47,143 bases of DNA from an uncultured Alphaproteobacteria bacterium (GTDB lineage: Bacteria > Pseudomonadota > Alphaproteobacteria > Paracaedibacterales > CAITNM01), in the NCBI GenBank assembly GCA_903874955.1, contig CAIQTY010000007.1, positions 1-47,143 of the forward strand. The letters run 5' to 3'. The notes beneath the pieces were generated by a model. The model saw only the letters and a program-made list of their open reading frames with translations. It had not been told where the DNA came from and did no database searches. Below, piece by piece: positions 15,803-22,162 of this stretch; position 1 is the stretch's first letter, and each line of letters begins with the position of its first letter. Both the position numbers and the translations under genes were made by a program.

Positions 15803-16912
15803 TTATTTTTTTGGAGCTGGAGCTGGAGCTGGAGCTACAGGAGCTTTTGGAGTAGAAGCCTTAGTCTCCTGAGAAGAATGTTTCACTTTTAGTTCTGAAA
15901 CATCATCTTTAAGATCTGATAATAGTTTTAGTAACAGTTGCGTCTCACTCACTGCGGCTCGTTCTGCATTTTCTAGGTCGGTTTTTACTGCATCTTCAAA
16001 AGGTAACAATTTAGTTCCTAGAGAGCGAAGTTCTTCTCGCACTACTAATTTACTTGTTTGCAAAGCCTTTTTGAATGCATCAACAGAATCACCAAATTGA
16101 CCTTGTGCTTTCCCACGAAGAAATTGTAGATTTTTTTCACGATCTTCAGGTTTCACTTGTGTTTTTTGATCTTTACATACGCTCTGCACTTTTGTTTTAA
16201 CAAGATCACATTCACCTTCTACTTTTGAAACAACGTCTTGCCATACGTCCTGCGCTTTAGTTTTAACAAGATCATATTCACTTTCTACTTCTGAAACAAA
16301 ACTTTTTGCCGTGCTAGCCGCTGCATTTTCAAGAGATGAAAGATTTTGCTCTAAATATAGAATGTCTTTTTTTTCTTTCTCTTCGAAATATTGCCATGCG
16401 TTCTGCGCTTTAGTTTTAACAACATCATATTCATCTTCTGCTTTTAAAAGTAGACTTTTTGCCGCGCTAGCTTCTGCGGTTTCAACAGATGAAATGTCTT
16501 GCTCTAAATCTAGAAGGCAATTTTGTTCTTGCTTTTCGAAATCTTGCCATGCGTTCTGTGTTGCATTTCTAGCAAGAGCAAAATCAGTTACTACAACTGA
16601 ACTGATCTGTTTTAAATCAGCGACTACTTCGTTTTCAAGTGGTTGAAATCTGTTGAAGCCGAACCAATTTGTAAATCGATTAGGGGTCGCTGGCGCACTA
16701 AATCCAGTAGCTCTACCTACTGTTGCTGCCGCTACCAAACCTGTGAAAAGGATATTTCTAACTGATAATGGGTTAGCAGTTCTTCTTGAAGATGATTGAA
16801 CAGAAGTATCATCGTTCATAAACGAACGGTTGTCAGATGCAGCATTCGCCTGTGCGATTGTGCCCAAAAAAAGTAATGATGCAATTGTAAAATTCTTTAT
16901 AGTTCTATTCAT
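15803..16912 (-). CDS. Secreted helical paralog with two-part leader and 51-residue repeats
   Basis: 369 residues. Residues 1-71 nearly duplicate the gene at 14410, including the signal peptide and second hydrophobic segment (to RATGF). The body then differs: two complete 51-residue repeats (120-170 and 171-221, each starting NAWQ and ending YD-VKTKAQ) and a partial third (222-243), all predicted coiled coil. The C-terminus ends PAPAPAPKK, encoded by four GGAGCT units on the plus strand. TTAA-N7-TTAA lies 83 bp upstream (16995-17009), the same distance as in its paralog. Probably exported; function unknown. Confidence 0.8.
   Translation of the reverse strand: MNRTIKNFTIASLLFLGTIAQANAASDNRSFMNDDTSVQSSSRRTANPLSVRNILFTGLVAAATVGRATGFSAPATPNRFTNWFGFNRFQPLENEVVADLKQISSVVVTDFALARNATQNAWQDFEKQEQNCLLDLEQDISSVETAEASAAKSLLLKAEDEYDVVKTKAQNAWQYFEEKEKKDILYLEQNLSSLENAAASTAKSFVSEVESEYDLVKTKAQDVWQDVVSKVEGECDLVKTKVQSVCKDQKTQVKPEDREKNLQFLRGKAQGQFGDSVDAFKKALQTSKLVVREELRSLGTKLLPFEDAVKTDLENAERAAVSETQLLLKLLSDLKDDVSELKVKHSSQETKASTPKAPVAPAPAPAPKK
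15813..15836. repeat. Hexanucleotide microsatellite (GGAGCT)x4
   Basis: Four exact GGAGCT units inside the 3' end of the gene at 15803, encoding alternating Pro-Ala. Length changes would be in frame and would only alter the tail length. Confidence 0.9.
16250..16555 (-). repeat. Tandem 153 bp coding repeat
   Basis: Two consecutive 51-codon units in the gene at 15803, with a shortened third unit just downstream. The plus strand shows recurring TTGCCATGCGTTCTG and ATCATATTCA..TTCTACTT blocks. A protein repeat, not a CRISPR array. Confidence 0.85.
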
Positions 16913-17086
16913 AATATTCTCCTATATAATTCAAATAAAATAATCATAAGCAGAAATAAATGTTTTCTGCATTATTATAATATTAATTTAAAGATTAATA
17001 ACTGGTTAATTCTCCCAAATGCTCAAATACTATAAAACATCATTAAAAGGTGGGCCTGTTTTGCTTACTCGTGCTAAAATGCAAAC

Positions 17087-17734
17087 ATGAATGATCGTTA
17101 CCTTACTTTTAAACACATGGATTCTGGTTATCAGCCAGGCAAGCCGATTATTAGAGATGTCCATTTTTCTATCGAGCAAGGTGCATATTGCGCAGTGATT
17201 GGTTCTAACGGGTCGGGAAAATCAACTTTTTTAAAGCTGATTGCAGGCCTATTAAAACCTTCAAAGGGTAGTCTAGATCATAATTTTAAGGCGATTGCTT
17301 ATTTGCCGCAAAATGGAAACTTTAACCGGACGTTCCCTATTTCGGTTGCGGATGTTTTGAAGATGAGCAAATACGTAAACTTAAAAAGCAAGTACACAAC
17401 AAAGTCCCTTTTAAAAGCCCTTAGTACGGTAAAACTTTCTGTTGATTTGGACCGGCCAATTCAGGAACTTAGCGGCGGACAATTTCAGCGCGTTTTATTT
17501 GCAAGGCTACTACTCCAAGAGCCTGATCTATTGTTACTTGATGAACCGTTTAACGGCATTGATGAAGAAACCATTAATGATTTATCTAGTGTTTTAGGCG
17601 ATCTGCATCAAAAAAAGAAAACGATTATTATCGCTATTCACGATTGGCATTTTGTAAATAGTTTTGTGCCAACTATTATTGAGGTAGGTAATGGTCACCT
17701 GACCGTTCGCCCAAACCAAAATTTAACGCGGTAG
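17087..17734 (+). CDS. ABC transporter ATPase, zinc/manganese (ZnuC/MntB-like) type
   Basis: 215 residues. Walker A GSNGSGKST (39-47), Q-loop YLPQN, signature LSGGQFQR (128-135), Walker B LLLLDEP and H-loop AIHD are all present, so it should be active. Together with the permease 5 bp downstream it matches metal-chelate ABC importers of the ZnuBC/MntAB family, which take up Zn or Mn across the inner membrane. The metal cannot be decided from sequence. No periplasmic binding protein gene is adjacent. No clear Zur or MntR operator seen. Confidence 0.88.
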   Translation: MNDRYLTFKHMDSGYQPGKPIIRDVHFSIEQGAYCAVIGSNGSGKSTFLKLIAGLLKPSKGSLDHNFKAIAYLPQNGNFNRTFPISVADVLKMSKYVNLKSKYTTKSLLKALSTVKLSVDLDRPIQELSGGQFQRVLFARLLLQEPDLLLLDEPFNGIDEETINDLSSVLGDLHQKKKTIIIAIHDWHFVNSFVPTIIEVGNGHLTVRPNQNLTR

Positions 17735-17739
17735 GTCCC

Positions 17740-18582
17740 ATGCACAGTTTGTGGAACATTTTTTTAACGCCTTTTGTTGATTATGCTTTTATGCAAAAAG
17801 CCTTGATCAGCTGCGTTTTTTTGTGCATTTCTGCCGTGCCGCTCGGGGTTTTTTTGCTTCTCAGGGGGCTTAGCCTGGTGGGCGACAGCCTATCCCATGG
17901 TATATTACCTGGCATTGCCCTTGGGGCAATATTTTTTGGTATGTCGCCGATTCCCTTATTCATTGGCGGTATTACAGCAGGGCTGATTGTGGCCTTTATT
18001 TCAAATCGCCTGAGCGCAAAATCGATCATTCCAGAAGATGCAAGTTTTACGGTGATTTACAGTCTTTCCCTGGCGCTTGGGGTGCTGATTCTGTTTCACC
18101 ATGGAACCAACACTAATGTGCTGCATTTATTGTTTGGAAGTGTTCTAGGAATTGATTATACAACCCTTTACCTGATTGCGTTTGTGTGTTTAATCACCAC
18201 CATTTATTTGGCAAAGTGGCGAAAATTATTACTGATGTATTGCTTTGATCCGCTGCTCTTTCAGGTTGCGGGAAAACACCATAAGCTGCTAATGTTTAGC
18301 TTTTTTGCGCTTGTAGTCAGTAACCTTGTCGCAAGCTACCAGGCGATCGGAACGCTTTTGGCCCTGGGACTCATGATGCTACCCGCCATAACCGGCAGAC
18401 TTTTGTGTACCCATTATCGGCAAATTTTCAAAGTCAGTTCACTCGTCGGCATTATGGGATGCTATGCCGGCCTGCTTGTTTCATACCATGCAGACTGGCC
18501 TTCTGGTCCATCGATTATTCTATGCCTTGGCATTCAATGTTTGGGTGTATACGCTGTCAAGCAAAGAAGAAGAATTCATTAG
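17740..18582 (+). CDS. ABC-3 family metal transporter permease (ZnuB-like)
   Basis: 280 residues, all-membrane, with about eight hydrophobic segments. Conserved features include LRGLSLVGDSLSHGILPGIA near the N-terminus (family SHA/SHG-type motif) and LLALGLMMLPAITGRLL near the C-terminus, both typical of ZnuB/MntB permeases. It is the membrane partner of the preceding ATPase. No terminator visible after it; 108 bp later the broken fic gene ends on the opposite strand. Confidence 0.88.
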   Translation: MHSLWNIFLTPFVDYAFMQKALISCVFLCISAVPLGVFLLLRGLSLVGDSLSHGILPGIALGAIFFGMSPIPLFIGGITAGLIVAFISNRLSAKSIIPEDASFTVIYSLSLALGVLILFHHGTNTNVLHLLFGSVLGIDYTTLYLIAFVCLITTIYLAKWRKLLLMYCFDPLLFQVAGKHHKLLMFSFFALVVSNLVASYQAIGTLLALGLMMLPAITGRLLCTHYRQIFKVSSLVGIMGCYAGLLVSYHADWPSGPSIILCLGIQCLGVYAVKQRRRIH

Positions 18583-18690
18583 CTACGTTTCACTTTTCTA
18601 ACCGAGCGCTGTAGATAATTTGCTGAAGACCATCTTTATTCTAGAAATTTATGGTATGCTTGATTTTTGTGTCCTTTTAAATACAGTATT

Positions 18691-19596
18691 TTATGATTTA
18701 ATCAAAAAGATAAGGTCTCTACTTACCGTTGCAGAAGATATATCCCGCTGAGTTTCCATATAATCTTTACGATTAAACCATTCTTTTTGAAGGCGTGTTT
18801 TTGAAAAAATCAATCTTGAACCAGAATCTTGTGGAACCTTTGAAGCTACTTTTGAAAAATCTATCAGCGCTTTAAAAATAATTTCTAACGAGAATTCAAT
18901 AAAGACAGTAGATTCACCAGCTGCATCGCTTTCCCCAAGGACTTGATAATACTCTTTTTGATGCTCTTTTACTAAAACTTCCACTGGGATATAGCAAAAA
19001 ATTAGATCCTCTTTCATTAGCAAGAGCTGCTGCCATAATCTACCCATACTGCCATTACCATCTTGAAATGGATGAATAAATTCTAATTCATAGTGAAAAA
19101 TACAGGCTTTTAAAATCCAGGGAAGTTCAGCAATCTGCATATACTTAAAAAGATCCAGCATTAACTCTGGAACTCTTTTAGAGGGAGGCGCCACATGGCT
19201 AACTTCAACTCCTTTGAGTATACCAACATCTTTACTGCACCAACGCCCGTTTTCTGTTACCAGTGACTGCATTAAAATTTCGTGCGCTTTGAGTAAATCA
19301 TCGATTTGCAAAGGATTAAAACCCAAAAGACGGTCGTAAACTTGCAATGCATTTTTAACTTCTAGAATATCTTAAGCTGGGCCTAATACTCTTTTGCCTT
19401 CCAATAAATCAGTAATCTTAGCAATGGTTAAAGTATTCCCTTCTATAGCAAGAGAAGCTTGTATTGTTTTAATGCTATTATTACGGCGCAATGTTAAGGG
19501 AATGTCGGCAAGTTTTCGCTCTTCAAGAATACCAACTTCTCTTGCAATATCTTGCAAAAGCTTGAGTATTTTAGGGGTTATAGTAAAAGGGGTCAT
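18691..19596 (-). pseudogene. fic gene broken by an in-frame stop (Fic AMPylation-family protein)
   Basis: The frame starts at 19596, stops at a TAA (19372-19374) after RVLGPA, and continues in the same frame (DILEVKNALQVYDRL..) to 18691, so a single nonsense change split the gene. The N-terminal part holds the inhibitory-helix motif SLAIEGN; the rest holds the Fic core HPFQDGNGSMGR, where the usual Arg after GNG is Ser. Fic enzymes usually transfer AMP from ATP to target hydroxyls. The C-terminal winged-helix (DISSATVSRDL) also ends early, and frame beyond its stop (TVFKRTQKSS) still looks like the family. The downstream fragment could restart at ATG 19347 but would lack the inhibitory helix. 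Confidence 0.88.
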
Positions 19597-19670
19597 ATAT
19601 CTTTTTATGTCATATAATATGATACTATCAAGTGCACTACATCATGATGATTTGCCCTCATTTAATAAGA

Positions 19671-20225
19671 TTATTTCGTTGCAATTAGTTTTCTGAAATA
19701 GATTGCTTTATCTTTCTGTTTTTCTTCATAACTATTTTTTCTAAGAAGCGCTGTCATGGCAGCGTTGTCTTCCGAAACATTGAATAATACATAGTCTACA
19801 CCCATCTGAGCTTTGTGGGCTTTGGCTATTCCTTCAATGGTCATAATAGCTTGCTCTGCATAACCTTTTCTACGGTGTGCTTCATCTATGCCAAACCAGC
19901 TGACATGTAAGATATAGCCCATAGGCCACATAACTGCAAAGCCAACTTCAGTATCATCTTTGATAGTTTTTATTTTAAACCCATTTCTGATTAATTTTTG
20001 TTTTTCATGTTTGGAAATTACTTCGCTATCTTTTGAATAACAAAACTCTTTAAGAGAAACTGTCACTGTTCCAGCTTCTAAGTAAATAGGACTATTGGCT
20101 TTTGTGCGGTGAAATTTCTTTCCATCTTCAAAAAGTTTAGTACTCTCAATCATATTCTCAGGGAGACTAGATGCATTAATAGATTGAGCTAGCACTACGG
20201 CAATAAAAAGTAAGTTTCTTAACAT
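19671..20225 (-). CDS. GNAT-fold acetyltransferase with a Sec signal peptide
   Basis: 184 residues from the ATG at 20225 (GAGG six bases upstream); an in-frame GTG at 20237 is unlikely. Signal peptide about 1-19, cut at INA-SS. Residues about 90-180 look like a GNAT acetyltransferase: LHVSWFGIDEAHRRKGYAEQ with the RRKGYA acetyl-CoA loop, then FNVSEDNAAMTALLRKNSYE. GNATs need acetyl-CoA, absent from the periplasm, so a secreted one suggests action in the host cytoplasm; that is inference. A TTGACA promoter lies at 20266-20295. Confidence 0.8.
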   Translation of the reverse strand: MLRNLLFIAVVLAQSINASSLPENMIESTKLFEDGKKFHRTKANSPIYLEAGTVTVSLKEFCYSKDSEVISKHEKQKLIRNGFKIKTIKDDTEVGFAVMWPMGYILHVSWFGIDEAHRRKGYAEQAIMTIEGIAKAHKAQMGVDYVLFNVSEDNAAMTALLRKNSYEEKQKDKAIYFRKLIATK

Positions 20226-20265
20226 TATATTCCTCACAAACTTTCATAAATTTAAACTTTAGAGT

Positions 20266-20295
20266 ATTTTAAATATAAAAAATCCACCATGTCAA
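20266..20295 (-). promoter_or_regulatory. Sigma70-like promoter
   Basis: On the minus strand TTGACA (20290-20295) is followed after 18 bp by TAAAAT (20266-20271), about 40 bp before the ATG at 20225. Confidence 0.5.
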
Positions 20296-20436
20296 TAATT
20301 TAACGCTAAATAAATAAAGCAGGAGATATATTTTTTTCTGAAAAAGACGTAAATAGCAGCTCTTTTCAAATCTTATGGCAACTTCAAGCTAAATCAGCTC
20401 AATATCCCCCTCAAATTTAATCTCAACTTTCATAAA

Positions 20437-20457
20437 GGAGCACCTAAATGGTGCTCC
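20437..20457. terminator. Perfect GC-rich hairpin in the 20226-20592 intergenic region
   Basis: GGAGCACC-TAAAT-GGTGCTCC is an 8 bp perfect stem followed on the plus strand by TATTATTTT. No gene ends just before it on either strand, so it may belong to a lost gene. Apart from this, the GNAT promoter and the upstream block of the next gene I see nothing in the interval. Confidence 0.5.
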
Positions 20458-20592
20458 TATTATTTTCAGATTGGGTGAAATCAATAACCTAATTTTTGAT
20501 ATATTATTTCTCATGGTTTGAATCGTTGATTTTTTTAAAGCTTAATGCTACTCATCGTGATAACTAATAAAAACATCAAGGAATAAGGCGAG

Positions 20593-21207
20593 ATGAGGAA
20601 TAAAGCACACATGATTGCAAAATTTGCCGCCTTATTTGCGGCTACCCTTTTGGGAATAAGGGCCTCCAGTATTCATGACGATGGCGAAAGTAGCTCACAA
20701 TCATCCGCATCGAGCACTCACCTGAATTCACAGCTTAATTCACCTTCTTCTTCAAAAAAAAAGGATAGCAATGAAATCATCGAGGTCAGTACACAACTAG
20801 AGATTGGAAAATTGTGGTTTGGAAGAGGGGATTATGAGCGCTCAATTGTAATACTAAAGAGTGTCAAAAAAATGGATGAACGTACCCCAGAAGAAGAAGC
20901 AACATCTTATTACTGGATCAGCTGTGCTTTTGCAAAAATGCGGGAAGGTACCAAGGATGAAGAACAGCGTAATGACTATTCTAAAAGAGGTGCTAAATAT
21001 TTTATCAAAGCAGCTGAAATAAATGAGAATAATACATTTGCCTTAACAGGAGATTTAACAAAGCTTGTTCCAGAAAGCGTTTTAAGTTTTGTTAGTAAAC
21101 TTAAAGAGCAAGAACAAATTAAGGTTTGCAAAAAAGCCCTCAAACTAAATTCTGATCAAGGTTTCAGGCAAAAAATTCTAGCGCTATTAAATGCTAAAGA
21201 GGATTAA
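20593..21207 (+). CDS. Secreted TPR-like protein
   Basis: 204 residues; AAGGCGAG lies before the ATG. Signal peptide 1-24 (IRA-SS), then a Ser/Asn-rich linker (about 25-60) and helical repeats of tetratricopeptide type (for example LEIGKLWFGRGDYERSIVIL and TSYYWISCAFAKMREG). First of seven plus-strand secreted genes up to 29516. The segment 20525-20564 shares TTGATTTTTT..AATGCTA..ATCGTGATA with its paralogs. TPRs bind proteins; the partner is unknown. Confidence 0.75.
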   Translation: MRNKAHMIAKFAALFAATLLGIRASSIHDDGESSSQSSASSTHLNSQLNSPSSSKKKDSNEIIEVSTQLEIGKLWFGRGDYERSIVILKSVKKMDERTPEEEATSYYWISCAFAKMREGTKDEEQRNDYSKRGAKYFIKAAEINENNTFALTGDLTKLVPESVLSFVSKLKEQEQIKVCKKALKLNSDQGFRQKILALLNAKED

Positions 21208-21270
21208 AGTTAACTCTTTGCCCCCTCAAAACTGCTGTAGAGATATTATTTTGTGATAATCACCGCTTCT

Positions 21271-21366
21271 TATTAAAATATTATTACAAAATATTATCAT
21301 TTGTGGTTTTTTATTTCTTTTGTTACTACATATAGTTCGTAACGGAGAATTTTAAAAAAGGGTAAA
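21271..21366 (+). promoter_or_regulatory. Shared upstream block of the TPR family
   Basis: AAATATTATTACAAAATATTAT at about 21276-21297 (about 90 nt before the ATG), then a T-rich stretch from 21301 starting TTGTGGTTTTTTA, then GTTACTACATATAG and AAGGG before the ATG at 21367. The first element recurs at the same distance before the genes at 24606, 26684 and 27825. Confidence 0.55.
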
Positions 21367-22071
21367 ATGAAATTAAAACTAAACACCATCATAAAATTAA
21401 ACACAGGCCTAATTGTATCAACGCTTGGGATATTTGGATCGAGCACTAGCGATGAGGCTCTGACACCTAGTAACTGCCCTAAACGTCTACCGCCTATACC
21501 TGGCTCGCAAAACCTTTATTCAAAATTGGATATGCCAAACCAACCATTTCCAAATTTCAGTCCGAAGCCATTGCCCAACCATTCACCTTGTAATTACGGT
21601 TATGCAGAATCAAATTTTAATAATCAGATAAAGCACCCTGCTAAACCCTTTCAACAGATGCCTCATTTAGAAACCAGAAATACAATAGATTGGACTAAAC
21701 TTGAATTGCTCGATTCATTCATTAAAAATGCGACCGAGGAGGAAATATTGGTAGCACTGAGTAGAGCAACAAAAGAAATCCTTGAGTATGCCCCCATTAG
21801 GCTATACCATTCAGCGCTGTCTAGGAATAGGACGTGGACAAATAAAAATCATGAATGGCAAGCATGGTATTATTGGGGAATGTACTATCAAAATAAAGGC
21901 TTTTTTTGTGATGCACGTTCTAAATTTAATATGGCATTACACCTAGCTGAAGAATTAAATAGCACCACACTGATAAATCACTCAAAAGAGCTTATCCAGC
22001 AAACCTATAACAAAATCATGCACACAAATGCACAGTATAATGATGCAAATAAAAGACATAGTGAAGCATGA
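21367..22071 (+). CDS. Secreted TPR-like protein with Pro-rich N-terminus
   Basis: 234 residues. The signal peptide (MKLKLNTIIKLNTGLIVSTL.., cut near FG-SS) is nearly the same as in the genes at 22163, 24606, 26684 and 27825. Residues about 30-100 are rich in Pro, Asn and Gln and probably unstructured. One clear TPR-like unit lies near the C-terminus (WQAWYYWGMYYQNKGFFCDA). No terminator follows, and the next gene begins 92 bp later, so read-through is possible. Confidence 0.75.
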   Translation: MKLKLNTIIKLNTGLIVSTLGIFGSSTSDEALTPSNCPKRLPPIPGSQNLYSKLDMPNQPFPNFSPKPLPNHSPCNYGYAESNFNNQIKHPAKPFQQMPHLETRNTIDWTKLELLDSFIKNATEEEILVALSRATKEILEYAPIRLYHSALSRNRTWTNKNHEWQAWYYWGMYYQNKGFFCDARSKFNMALHLAEELNSTTLINHSKELIQQTYNKIMHTNAQYNDANKRHSEA

Positions 22072-22131
22072 TCACAATATTCTGTTTGGTATTGATTTTT
22101 TAATACTTATCATGCTACAGATCGTGATCTT
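22070..22131 (+). promoter_or_regulatory. Diverged upstream block before the large TPR gene
   Basis: TGATCACAATATTCT at 22070 loosely matches the TTATTACAAAATATTAT element at the expected 93 nt distance and overlaps the previous stop codon. ATTGATTTTTTAATAC (22091) and CATGCTACAGATCGTGATC (22111) match the TTGATTTTTT and ATGCTA..ATCGTGAT elements of 20525 and 27751. Confidence 0.45.
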
Positions 22132-22162
22132 GTAAATACTAATTTTACTAGGAAATACAAAC

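Noticed and set aside
16250..16555. Regular direct repeats that could suggest a CRISPR array
   Set aside because: The unit is 153 bp, in frame, with no spacers of constant size; it is a protein repeat. No CRISPR array or cas gene was seen in the window.
16311..16646. 111-codon open frame on the plus strand, Ser/Phe/Cys-rich
   Set aside because: Shadow of the 51-residue repeats in the minus-strand gene at 15803, which has a signal peptide, ribosome binding site and paralogs.
20385..20434. 14-codon minus-strand mini-gene MKVEIKFEGDIELI
   Set aside because: No ribosome binding site and no relatives in the window; it may be a remnant but cannot be supported.
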